Origin: CAZOKH01 sp964580315
GTDB lineage: Bacteria > Chloroflexota > Anaerolineae > Anaerolineales > Anaerolineaceae
Reading direction: 5' to 3'
DNA length: 28,434 nucleotides
Assembly (NCBI GenBank): GCA_964580315.1
Contig: CAZOKH010000046.1
Location: 1 to 28,434 of the forward strand
Shown here in pieces: positions 15,913 through 23,644 of this stretch. The translations under genes and the position numbers were made by a program. Within the stretch, counting starts at the first letter, position 1, and each line of letters opens with the position of its first letter. Below the pieces are notes generated by a model. The model made no database searches, was not told the DNA's origin, and saw only the letters and a program-made list of their open reading frames with translations.

Positions 15913-16530
15913 TTATCGATAGATTGAGTAAGTGTTTAGCACTTGATCGGCATACTGGTAGCCCATATCTCTCGGCCCATATGATTTTAAGGCTTCCCTT
16001 AAATCGCCATACTTGTTAATCAAACCGGCAATCATTTCAGTTCCATATTGAATGTTATAGTGTGGATCAAACAATTCTTGCATCGAGGGGCGATTGGTAA
16101 AACACGGACCGTTGATGCACATGAACGACGCCGCAATTCCATCCCTGGGCATCACTTGCATCAAGCCCACTGCCCCGCTGTGCGAATAGGCCTGCGCATC
16201 ACCATTGCTCTCTTCCAGGATAATGGCGGCAATGAGATTGGGATCGAGCCTGTGGTGTGCACTCGCATCAGCGATAATATCACTCCATTGAAGAATGGAT
16301 TGTGGATATTGGTTTGACAGGCCGGATTCTACATTTTCTTCTACAGCTTCTTCCTGATGATCTTGGGGCTCTTGTTTAACTTCTTCAAGCGCCTCCTGCT
16401 CAACTAATGGAGACATCTCAACTGATGACGCCAATACACTGGTTCCAGGACGAAGCAGCCATCCAGCTAGTCCAATAATAGTTAAACAACCTGCCAAAAT
16501 ACCGGGTAATACTGCGTGTCGTGGATTCAT
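15913..16530 (-). CDS. SLT-family lytic transglycosylase
   Basis: The protein has 205 residues. An N-terminal signal anchor (about 7-34) is followed by an acidic Glu/Gln-rich linker (about 40-70) and an SLT domain (about 78-205). The catalytic Glu is at about 107 in ILEESNGD, followed by SHSGAVGLMQVMP, the family-1 signature. The helix near YNIQYGTEMIAGLINKYGD and the SYG near the end fit the fold. A CINGPC insert (138-143) could form a disulfide. It should cut peptidoglycan between MurNAc and GlcNAc outside the membrane. AAGGTG lies shortly before the ATG. The gene follows the M23 peptidase gene by 88 nt but has its own promoter there, so it can be expressed alone or with it. Confidence 0.92.
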   Translation of the reverse strand: MNPRHAVLPGILAGCLTIIGLAGWLLRPGTSVLASSVEMSPLVEQEALEEVKQEPQDHQEEAVEENVESGLSNQYPQSILQWSDIIADASAHHRLDPNLIAAIILEESNGDAQAYSHSGAVGLMQVMPRDGIAASFMCINGPCFTNRPSMQELFDPHYNIQYGTEMIAGLINKYGDLREALKSYGPRDMGYQYADQVLNTYSIYR

Positions 16531-16571
16531 CTTTCACCTTTAGCCAAAACAATCTTGGGTTAGATGCCACT

Positions 16572-16600
16572 ATTGTAGCACGCATGTTCTATTTATGCAA
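16572..16600 (-). promoter_or_regulatory. Promoter of the SLT gene
   Basis: On the minus strand TTGCAT (16595-16600), a 17-nt spacer and TACAAT (16572-16577), with an extended -10 TG (TGCTACAAT). Confidence 0.65.
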
Positions 16601-16618
16601 TACTTGTTCTAGGATTTT

Positions 16619-17836
16619 TTACTGCAAGAAGAGCCAGGGATTTGCCTTGCCGTAGGTGTCGCTGCGCATCTCGAAGTGCAAGTGCGGGCCACTCGAATTT
16701 CCCGTCGAACCCATGGCTCCAATGGCGTCACCCTGGTACACATAAGAACCGCATTCCACATTCAACGTACTCAAATGCGCATACAGGGTTTGCCAACCGT
16801 TGCCGTGATCAATCACAACGGTATTCCCATAGCCCCAGTCATTCCAGCCGGCATAAACCACAACCCCGGAATCTGAAGCAAAAATGCCGTAACCAATTGC
16901 CCCGCCAATATCAATACCAAAATGGTTGGTTTCAGGTGAATAATCGTAACCGGAAATATAGCGTTCAACTGACGGCCAGACAAAAGTACCCGTCCCAATT
17001 GGGCCATCTGATACGGGACCACAGGCGCCCGGCCCCATGATTTTGGCAACCGCCGGATCGTCACGGGTGATCCGTGGAGCACTCCACGACACAAACTCAC
17101 GTGTGCCGCCGGGCACCACCAGCCAGGTGCCTGCCGGAATATTGGGATTGGAAAAATCACCAATGGCGTTTGGATCAAGATGATTACCCTGCCAGTTAAT
17201 AATCGTTTCAGGTGAAACGCCGTAGTATTCAGCTACAGAATTCAATCCATCGCCGGCGTGCCACTCATAATATACGCCGTCCACAGGCAATATATTCAAC
17301 TCGATGTCAGGCGCCAACCGGTGCGGATCATCTGCCAGCGTATAGTAATTTCCCCACAGGATTGTTTCAGGTTTCAGGTTGAATTTCTCAGCAATACCAA
17401 ATATGGTATCGCCTTTTTCCACGATATATTTCATCACTTCAAAACGGGGGCGTGTTGGGAAAATGGTGTGCAATTGCGCCAGTCGCGCCACGCCGTCCAC
17501 ATAGGCGCCCGTATAGGGAAGCTGCATGGGTGGAGGATCAACTTGCGGCACAGGGGTAGGCAGGGTTTCAGCCTTCACCATCTGGTTTGTATCGCCAATT
17601 TCACCCTTTAGATAAAAAGATGACATCACCCACACCACAATCAGCACCAGTAAGACAGACACAACGCCTGTAGTGATGCGCAGCGCCACTTCTCCCAATC
17701 CCACACGCAACAAACCATCCCATATCTTATTCCAGGCACTTAAGGCCGATGGGCTGTTAGGAGTTGCTTCGGTTTCAAAATCTGTTTGGGATTCGGGAAG
17801 CCCCTGTGAAGATGTTTCGTCGGGGGGTAATGACAT
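16619..17836 (-). CDS. Membrane-anchored LysM-M23 peptidoglycan endopeptidase
   Basis: The protein has 405 residues. A cytoplasmic Ser/Glu-rich N-terminus (1-50) is followed by a membrane segment (about 54-76) and a Pro-rich linker. Two LysM domains follow at about 137-185 (YIVEKGDTIFGIAEKF) and about 188-243 (YEWHAGDGLNSVAEYYG). The M23 domain covers about 280-405, with zinc ligands His305 and Asp309 (HFGIDIG) and His387 in HLHFE; His354 (YAHL) and His385 complete the active site. All catalytic residues are present, so it should be an active peptidase outside the cell, bound to the wall by LysM. GAGGTGA precedes the ATG. It is upstream of the SLT gene on the same strand, which suggests joint wall remodelling. 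Confidence 0.95.
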   Translation of the reverse strand: MSLPPDETSSQGLPESQTDFETEATPNSPSALSAWNKIWDGLLRVGLGEVALRITTGVVSVLLVLIVVWVMSSFYLKGEIGDTNQMVKAETLPTPVPQVDPPPMQLPYTGAYVDGVARLAQLHTIFPTRPRFEVMKYIVEKGDTIFGIAEKFNLKPETILWGNYYTLADDPHRLAPDIELNILPVDGVYYEWHAGDGLNSVAEYYGVSPETIINWQGNHLDPNAIGDFSNPNIPAGTWLVVPGGTREFVSWSAPRITRDDPAVAKIMGPGACGPVSDGPIGTGTFVWPSVERYISGYDYSPETNHFGIDIGGAIGYGIFASDSGVVVYAGWNDWGYGNTVVIDHGNGWQTLYAHLSTLNVECGSYVYQGDAIGAMGSTGNSSGPHLHFEMRSDTYGKANPWLFLQ

Positions 17837-17858
17837 TCTTTATTTCACCTCGGCTGTC

Positions 17859-17887
17859 ATCATATCATATCAACCAATAACGGTCAA
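17859..17887 (-). promoter_or_regulatory. Promoter of the LysM-M23 gene
   Basis: On the minus strand TTGACC (17882-17887), a 17-nt spacer and TATGAT (17859-17864), with a leader of about 20 nt that holds the ribosome-binding site. Confidence 0.65.
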
Positions 17888-17997
17888 GAAAAGGGGTATA
17901 TCCCAAAAACTGTCAAGAGGGTAAAAAAACCTGTACTTAATTTATTTTAATCAGCAAACATGTTCATTTATCACAAGAAATTAAAAATGTCCGAAGG

Positions 17998-18003
17998 TAT
18001 AAT
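17998..18003 (+). promoter_or_regulatory. -10 element before pncC
   Basis: A perfect TATAAT with a weak -35. The predicted leader is about 26 nt and contains GAAAGGGA before the TTG start. Confidence 0.4.
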
Positions 18004-18035
18004 AAAACAACTTCGCTACTGAAAGGGAATATTCA

Positions 18036-18569
18036 TTGAACGAAGATAAGCTGGAATATCTGGTTGGAAAAGAACTGATTAAAAATAAAATCAAAATCAC
18101 TGTAGCCGAATCATGCACCGGCGGACTATTGAGCCATTTACTAACCAATGTGCCCGGATCATCTGAATATTACCTGGGGGGTATTATTGCTTACTCGTAT
18201 GAAGCCAAAGAACGACTGCTCGGAGTGAATTACAACACGCTGTTCCGCTATGGAGCGGTCAGTTACGAAACAATCATTGAAATGGCGGATGGAGTGCGTA
18301 AAATTTTGTCCAATGACTTTCCCATAGCGAACACGGTGGGCATTGCCATCAGCGGCATCGCCGGACCCGGTGGGGGGCTCCCCGGCAAACCGGTTGGGCT
18401 GGTCTGGATTGGTTTAAGCACAAACGAAGGAAATTTTGGCTGGCGGTACCAATGGAATGGCAGCCGTGAGGAAAATAAAGCCCAATCCGCGCACCAGGCA
18501 TTGAAATTATTGTATGATTACATGCAAGGATCGCTTCCTCCCGAAAACAACTACAATGATTGTCCCTAG
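18036..18569 (+). CDS. pncC: Nicotinamide-nucleotide amidase (stand-alone CinA C-terminal domain)
   Basis: The protein has 177 residues, which is one CinA-C domain without the N-terminal MoaB/COG1058 part. It deamidates nicotinamide mononucleotide to nicotinate mononucleotide in the pyridine-nucleotide salvage cycle. Diagnostic motifs are AESCTGGLLSHLLTNVPGSS (nucleophile Ser26), YSYEAKERLLGV (Tyr and Lys of the active site) and the glycine-rich SGIAGPGGGLPGKPVGLVWI. The start is TTG at 18036, supported by GAAAGGGA 8 nt upstream and a -10 element about 33 nt upstream. The next gene starts 40 nt after the stop, so a two-gene transcript is likely, though no functional link is obvious. Confidence 0.93.
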   Translation: MNEDKLEYLVGKELIKNKIKITVAESCTGGLLSHLLTNVPGSSEYYLGGIIAYSYEAKERLLGVNYNTLFRYGAVSYETIIEMADGVRKILSNDFPIANTVGIAISGIAGPGGGLPGKPVGLVWIGLSTNEGNFGWRYQWNGSREENKAQSAHQALKLLYDYMQGSLPPENNYNDCP

Positions 18570-18609
18570 ACTTCATTGATTTGGTTGTTCGCTTTCAACA
18601 GGATTGAAA

Positions 18610-19851
18610 ATGCGAAACTCAAACCAGTCACAAAAAAAGATTATCATCCTGACTGCTGACGCCGGGTTTGGTCACCGCAGCGCGGCAATTGCCATCAAAG
18701 CAGCCTTAGACGAATTGTCCAACGAGAAATGCCAGGTCGATATCATCAATCCCCTGGAAGATAAACGCACGCCGTTTTTCCTGCGCGACAGCCAGGAAGA
18801 CTATGACCGCATTGTGCGCGAAATGCCAAAACTTTATCAACTGGGCTATGAAGCAACCGATGACACGGTTGCGACAGCACTTATTGAAGGCGGCGCTACC
18901 GTTCTACTCTATGAAGTCATGTGGGATATTTTAAAAAAGTACAAACCCGATGCAATTGTCACCACCTACCCGCTCTATCAGGCGCCGCTGACATCAGTTT
19001 TCGCCATTGAGCGTATGTCGGTGCCTTTAATCACCGTGGTAACCGACCTGGTTACCGTGCATCGTTTTTGGTTTCACAAACATACCGATGTCTTTGTGGT
19101 CCCCACCGATCCAGTCAAACAACTTGCACTTGACTACGGTGTGGATCCTCAAAAAATTCATCAAATTGGCATTCCAGTTCATCCAAATATTCATAATGAG
19201 CAGAGAACCCGGCTGCAGTTGCGTGAAGTTCTGGGATGGCGCACCGATTTTCCCACCATCCTGGCGGTGGGAAGCAAACGGGTTGAAGGCCTGATCGAGT
19301 CATTGAATATTGTCAACCATTTCGGCGCGCCCCTCCAACTTGTGGTCGTAGCAGGAAAAGATGAGCATCTCTATAAAAAACTTCAACAGGAAGTTGAATG
19401 GCATATCCCCACACACATTTACAATTTTGTTTCAGAGATGCCCATGTTCTTGCGCGCTGCGGATATGCTAATCACCAAAGCCGGCGGCTTGATCACCACC
19501 GAAGCGCTGGCAGCCGGCCTGCCTATGCTTCTCATTGATCTCATTCCAGGGCAGGAAACCGGCAACGCGGAATACATTGTCCGCAATGGAGCCGGAGACC
19601 TGGCAACCACACCTGTTGAATTATTGGAAGTTTTACATCACTGGCTGGCGAATGACCAGCAACTGCTGCACGAACGCGCCCGCTACGCCTCCCGGCTTGG
19701 AAAACCGCTGGCCGCTCATGAAGTTGCCACCCTGGCCTGGAAAAATGCCCAGATCGGCTCCGTGAAAAGAAATCCGCTGCTGGTCGCCCGGCGCCCCAAA
19801 ATCATCGATTTCTTGACCGATCACAAAGTGCCGTGGGATAACAAGAAATAA
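18610..19851 (+). CDS. MGDG-synthase / processive diacylglycerol glycosyltransferase-like protein (GT28 type)
   Basis: The protein has 413 residues and a GT-B fold. The N-terminal half fits the MGDG_synth family: ILTADAGFGHRSAAIAIKAA near the start, and PLYQAPLTSVFA later. The C-terminal half has the GT28 donor-site pattern FVSEMPMFLRAADMLITKAG, TTEALAAGLPML and QETGNAEYIV. Relatives add glucose or galactose to diacylglycerol at the cytoplasmic face of the membrane, making glycolipid membrane anchors. The donor and acceptor here are not shown by sequence. ATG at 18610 is preferred over TTG at 18604 because AGGA (18600-18603) is then 6 nt away. It is probably co-transcribed with pncC and ends at a strong terminator. 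Confidence 0.88.
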   Translation: MRNSNQSQKKIIILTADAGFGHRSAAIAIKAALDELSNEKCQVDIINPLEDKRTPFFLRDSQEDYDRIVREMPKLYQLGYEATDDTVATALIEGGATVLLYEVMWDILKKYKPDAIVTTYPLYQAPLTSVFAIERMSVPLITVVTDLVTVHRFWFHKHTDVFVVPTDPVKQLALDYGVDPQKIHQIGIPVHPNIHNEQRTRLQLREVLGWRTDFPTILAVGSKRVEGLIESLNIVNHFGAPLQLVVVAGKDEHLYKKLQQEVEWHIPTHIYNFVSEMPMFLRAADMLITKAGGLITTEALAAGLPMLLIDLIPGQETGNAEYIVRNGAGDLATTPVELLEVLHHWLANDQQLLHERARYASRLGKPLAAHEVATLAWKNAQIGSVKRNPLLVARRPKIIDFLTDHKVPWDNKK

Positions 19852-19857
19852 ACTATC

Positions 19858-19898
19858 AAAAAAAGAGAACAGCCCGAAAAAAATCGGGCTGTTGTTTT
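19858..19898. terminator. Bidirectional terminator between the glycosyltransferase and metG
   Basis: A perfect 10-bp GC-rich stem (19868-19877 and 19884-19893) with an A6 loop, T-rich on the right and A7 on the left, can serve both convergent genes. Confidence 0.85.
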
Positions 19899-19921
19899 GC
19901 TTTTCGTTAAAAAATTTTGCG

Positions 19922-21424
19922 CTATCCCAGCCGCTGGCGTTCCTGTTCAACGATGCTGGCATCCAGTTTCTTGAACAGCGGTTCGGGTGTGTGCAGCGGG
20001 TGTCCCGCTGTCAGGCGGCTTGGTTTCCATTCACCCTTGCCTTTGGCTGGATCATAGCGCAACACGCTGTGAATACCCAGTTCATCCTGGATGGTTTCCA
20101 CACTCTGTTCACCAAACAACTGGTCTTCATAGCCCAGAAAATAATGTAGTTTTTGACTGCTGAACGGCAGGAACGGAGCAAACAAGATGGATAAACTGTC
20201 AATGGCTTTCAGAGCGGTGAAGATGGATTTGGCAGCCTTATCTTTGTCTTCTTTAACCGCTTTCCAGGGCGCCTTTTGATCGAGATACTTGTTCACTTCG
20301 GTTGCCAGGCGCATGGCCTCGGCCAGGGCTGCCCGCAAACGCACGGCTTCAAGTTCATTGCCAACCGATTCAAACCCACCTTCAATAGTCGCCAGCAGTT
20401 GTAAATCATCCGCATCCAGTTCACCCGGGTCGGGTACCTGTTCGCCCCAATACTTGCAGGTAAAAGACAGTACGCGGTTGGCCAGGTTGCCCCAGGTTGC
20501 CACCAGTTCATCGTTATTGCGCGCCAGGAAACCATCCCAGTCCCAGTCAGTATCTTTCGCTTCCGGCATGTTCACGGTCAGGTAATAACGCAGAGGATCA
20601 GGATCATAGCGGGTCAGAAAATCGCGGGCGTACACAGCCCAGTTGCGGCTGCCTGAAATCTTCTTGCCCTCCAGGTTCATAAATTCGTTGGCAGGCACAT
20701 CATAAGGCAATACAAATTTGCCCTTCCGGCTGCTTTGATTGAGTTCATCAAATGTCTCACCGATGCCCAGCAATTCAGCCGGCCAGATGATGGCATGAAA
20801 TGGGATGTTGTCTTTTCCAATGAAATAATAGGTACGGGAATCGGGATCCTGCCACCATTCCCGCCAGGCTTCCGGCATGCCGTTCACCCGGCTCCACTCA
20901 ATGGCTGCCGAAAGGTAACCAATCACGGCTTCAAACCACACATACAGGCATTTTCCATCAGCGCCTTCCACCGGAACCGGGATGCCCCAGTCGAGGTCGC
21001 GGGTGATGGGACGGCCGCGCAGGTTTTCAGCTTCAATTTGCCCCAACGACTGCCGCACCACGTTGGGACGCCAGTAAGATTCTCTGGCTTTCAAAAAGTC
21101 AACAATCTGGGGTTGCAACCCGCCCAGATCCAGGTAATAATGCTCGGTTTCACGCAATTCGGGGGTTGAACCGTCAATTTTGGAACGCGGTTCAATCAAC
21201 TGGCTGGGGTCCAGCAGGCTACCGCAGCCGTCGCATTGATCGCTGCGCGCGCCTTTATATCCGCAAATATAGCAGGTGCCTTCCACATAGCGGTCAGGTA
21301 AAAAGCGTCCCTGGCTGGGAGCATACCACTGTTTCTCGGTGTCTTTATACATGAAGCCGTTCTTTTGCAGCGCCAGGAAGATTTTTTGAGAAACGTCAAA
21401 ATGATTGCTGGTGTGGGTGCTGGT
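19922..21424 (-). CDS. metG: Methionyl-tRNA synthetase, 5' end lost in assembly gap
   Basis: There are 500 visible residues. The frame stays open from the stop at 19922 through 21424 into the N run, and the first residues read TSTHTSNHFDVSQKIF, which aligns with the DN-H-S-T-H region of MetRS. The missing part, about 90-100 residues with the HIGH motif, does not fit in 100 nt. Visible are the zinc knuckle CYICG...CDGCG, LIEPRSKI, YVWFEAVIGYLSA, FHAIIWPAELLG, a KMSKS-equivalent KISGS in NLEGKKISGSRNWA, and the helical anticodon domain (WGNLANRVLSF, then LDQKAPWK). It lacks a C-terminal tRNA-binding (EMAP-like) domain. It charges initiator and elongator tRNA-Met. An internal ATG at 21352 is not the true start. 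Confidence 0.95.
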   Translation of the reverse strand, partial: TSTHTSNHFDVSQKIFLALQKNGFMYKDTEKQWYAPSQGRFLPDRYVEGTCYICGYKGARSDQCDGCGSLLDPSQLIEPRSKIDGSTPELRETEHYYLDLGGLQPQIVDFLKARESYWRPNVVRQSLGQIEAENLRGRPITRDLDWGIPVPVEGADGKCLYVWFEAVIGYLSAAIEWSRVNGMPEAWREWWQDPDSRTYYFIGKDNIPFHAIIWPAELLGIGETFDELNQSSRKGKFVLPYDVPANEFMNLEGKKISGSRNWAVYARDFLTRYDPDPLRYYLTVNMPEAKDTDWDWDGFLARNNDELVATWGNLANRVLSFTCKYWGEQVPDPGELDADDLQLLATIEGGFESVGNELEAVRLRAALAEAMRLATEVNKYLDQKAPWKAVKEDKDKAAKSIFTALKAIDSLSILFAPFLPFSSQKLHYFLGYEDQLFGEQSVETIQDELGIHSVLRYDPAKGKGEWKPSRLTAGHPLHTPEPLFKKLDASIVEQERQRLG

Positions 21425-21524
21425 NNNNNNNNNNNNNNNNNNNNNNNNNNNNNNNNNNNNNNNNNNNNNNNNNNNNNNNNNNNNNNNNNNNNNNNNNNNN
21501 NNNNNNNNNNNNNNNNNNNNNNNN
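21425..21524. other. Assembly gap of 100 N
   Basis: Exactly 100 undetermined bases, the usual placeholder for a gap of unknown size. It removes the 5' end and the promoter side of metG. Confidence 0.99.
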
Positions 21525-21578
21525 TTGAAAAGAATTGTCCGTTATTTTAACACGAAAGAAAGCAGATGTAATCCCGAC

Positions 21579-21584
21579 TATAAT
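21579..21584 (+). promoter_or_regulatory. -10 element before the C/H/N-triad protein gene
   Basis: TATAAT lies 43 nt before the ATG at 21628. No good -35 is seen. Confidence 0.35.
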
Positions 21585-21627
21585 TGCAAAACGCAGTTCC
21601 ACATCACCATTAAGGAGTTATCTTATC

Positions 21628-22266
21628 ATGCAGGCATTATTGGATTTATTAAACGAAGAGCAACGCCAGGTCTTTTCTTCTTTCAAAACCCCGGCAGACA
21701 TTCAAAACTTTCTCGATAACATTCCCTACAGCCCTGAAAACCGCAACCGCTGCCCCCTAAACGTTCTGCGCGACCGCCAGGCACACTGCCTGGACGGCGC
21801 CCTGTTTGGTGCAGCCGCCCTGCGTTGGCTGGGTTTTCCAGCCCAATTGATCGATATGTTCCCGGACCCCGGCATGGATGATGACCATGTGCTGGCCATC
21901 TACCGCCGGGGAAAATACCTGGGGGCTGTGGCAAAATCCAATTTTTCCGGCCTGCGTTTCCGTGAAGCGGTTTACCGCACCCCGCGTGAACTCGTGATCT
22001 CTTATTTCGAAGATTTTTTCAACAGCGACGGTGTAAAAACCATGCGCACCTACACCCCCATTCTTGACCTGGCACCCCTGGATGATGCCCAATGGATGAC
22101 CACTGATAGCGGCGCCGATGTTGTTGAAAGAAAACTGCTAAAACTGCGTCGTTTTCCAGTTGTCACACCCGAGATGGCTGCCGGTTTTTCAATGGTCGAT
22201 ACGCGCTCTTATGAAGCCGGTATGCTGGGCGTAAACAAGGACGGACTGTACAAGCCCAAAAAGTGA
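21628..22266 (+). CDS. Unrecognised protein with possible Cys/His/Asn (papain or transglutaminase-like) triad
   Basis: The protein has 212 residues, with no signal peptide and no membrane segment, so it should be cytoplasmic. I do not recognise the family. The core reads RDRQAHCLDGALFGAAALRW (Cys54 at the start of a helix), then PDPGMDDDHVLAIYRRGKY (His87 at the start of a strand), then GAVAKSNFSGLRFRE (Asn105). A Cys on a helix N-terminus, then a His and an Asn/Asp on successive strands, is the layout of transglutaminase and papain-like folds. A catalytic role is inferred only. The start is ATG at 21628 with AAGGAG 10 nt before it; the frame is open further upstream, but that part contains the -10 element. 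A hairpin follows the stop. Confidence 0.78.
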   Translation: MQALLDLLNEEQRQVFSSFKTPADIQNFLDNIPYSPENRNRCPLNVLRDRQAHCLDGALFGAAALRWLGFPAQLIDMFPDPGMDDDHVLAIYRRGKYLGAVAKSNFSGLRFREAVYRTPRELVISYFEDFFNSDGVKTMRTYTPILDLAPLDDAQWMTTDSGADVVERKLLKLRRFPVVTPEMAAGFSMVDTRSYEAGMLGVNKDGLYKPKK

Positions 22267-22290
22267 TTTTCCAACCTGATCAATTTGATT

Positions 22291-22325
22291 AAGCCCTTGC
22301 CGTAATCTGGTAAGGGCTTTCTATC
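22291..22325 (+). terminator. Terminator after the C/H/N-triad protein gene
   Basis: An 11-bp stem with one mismatch (22291-22301 and 22309-22319, AAGCCCTTGCC type) is followed by a short T-rich tract. Confidence 0.6.
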
Positions 22326-22363
22326 GTAATTGCAAAAACATGCAATAAATAACCAAAGCATGC

Positions 22364-22369
22364 TACAAT
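22364..22369 (+). promoter_or_regulatory. Extended -10 element before the second MFS gene
   Basis: TGCTACAAT (hexamer at 22364-22369) lies 35 nt before the ATG at 22405. It is the same extended -10 as the SLT promoter. The -35 is weak. Confidence 0.4.
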
Positions 22370-22404
22370 CGCAGATCGAATTTTGAGAACAGGACAATTT
22401 TTCA

Positions 22405-23640
22405 ATGCTGCAACAACGCGTCGCAACTACCATTCACAGCTATCCAACACAATTCTGGCTGCTATTCGGCGGCACCTTCATCAGCACCACCGGCGAGAGC
22501 CTGATCTGGCCTTTTCTAACCATTTACTCACGCGAACATTTCGGCGTATCGCTGACCGCCATCGCCGGCGTTCTGGCAATTCGCACCATTCTGACACTGG
22601 TTGCGTCATTTGCCAGTGGTTTCCTGGCTGATCGTTATGGACGAAAATGGTCATTGGTTTGTGGTCTGGCTTTCACAGCCATCGGCTACTTCTGGATGAG
22701 CCGCGTCGAAAACGTCTATGTTTTCGCCTTGCTCCTGTTGATCATTGGCATGGTTTACCCCTTCTTCAAAGTCGGTTCCGACTCGATGGTTGCTGACCTG
22801 ATGCCTGATCATCAGCGCACCGATGCCTATGCTTTAATTCGCATGGCAAACAACGCCGGCGTTGCCATCGGTCCCATCATCGGCGGTTTCCTGGCGGTCA
22901 TTTCTTATGATTATGTCTTTGTGTGGGGCTCGGCCGGGATGCTTTTTTACAGCGCCCTATCGGCCCTGTTTATCCGCGAAACCCTGCCGCAACACTTAAA
23001 CCGCCATATAAAAATCGATCCCGTTTCGGGTTACAAACCGGTGTTCAAAGACCACCTGTTCACCTCAACCATGGCTGCCATGACCCTGTCCAACATCGCA
23101 ACCGTGATGATTTTTATTCTTCTGCCCGTCTATCTCAAAGAAAATTTTGGGATCGCAGAAAATCAATACGGCATCATCCTGGCAACCAATGCACTCATGG
23201 TGGTCTTTTTTCAATTCAGCGTCACGCGCATCACCCGCCGCTATCCCCCACTTTTGATCCTGGCAATCGGGGTGGCTTTCTCAGGAATTGGACTGGGTTG
23301 CGTCGGGCTATCCAAAGGCTTTTGGTTCTTCTGGGCAAGCATGGTCATCACCACAATTGGCGAACTGATGGCCTCACCCACCGCCACCAGCCTGACCGCC
23401 CACCTGGCGCCTGAGGCCCTGCGCGCGCGGTACATGAGCCTGTATTCACTCACCATGACTCTCAGCAGCGGATTGGGGCCTGTTTTTGGCGGCTTATTGA
23501 ATGATTTTATTTCCCCCGCTTCCATCTGGTTTGGAGGATTTTTTGTATCACTGGTGTGTGTAATCTGGTTCTGGATACTGTTCCGCCGTTTCCCGCGGGC
23601 GGCAGAGCCGTCTTTGCAATCAGAGACCCATTCTTTATAG
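22405..23640 (+). CDS. MFS transporter, drug-efflux-like (DHA1 type)
   Basis: The protein has 411 residues and 12 predicted membrane segments. The loop after helix 2 has the MFS motif A pattern GFLADRYGRKWS, and helix 5 has NNAGVAIGPIIGGFLA, which matches motif C (G-x-x-x-G-P-x-x-G-G) of drug:H+ antiporters. Helix 11 repeats a similar SSGLGPVFGGLL. The substrate cannot be told. AGGA lies about 10 nt before the ATG. It is transcribed alone and converges on the GT2 gene, with only 4 nt between the two stop codons and no terminator in between, so the transcripts may overlap. Confidence 0.92.
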   Translation: MLQQRVATTIHSYPTQFWLLFGGTFISTTGESLIWPFLTIYSREHFGVSLTAIAGVLAIRTILTLVASFASGFLADRYGRKWSLVCGLAFTAIGYFWMSRVENVYVFALLLLIIGMVYPFFKVGSDSMVADLMPDHQRTDAYALIRMANNAGVAIGPIIGGFLAVISYDYVFVWGSAGMLFYSALSALFIRETLPQHLNRHIKIDPVSGYKPVFKDHLFTSTMAAMTLSNIATVMIFILLPVYLKENFGIAENQYGIILATNALMVVFFQFSVTRITRRYPPLLILAIGVAFSGIGLGCVGLSKGFWFFWASMVITTIGELMASPTATSLTAHLAPEALRARYMSLYSLTMTLSSGLGPVFGGLLNDFISPASIWFGGFFVSLVCVIWFWILFRRFPRAAEPSLQSETHSL

Positions 23641-23644
23641 CCGC

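Noticed and set aside
21365..21602. Short frames crossing the N run on both strands
   Set aside because: They exist only because undetermined bases are read as open; the real frame is metG.
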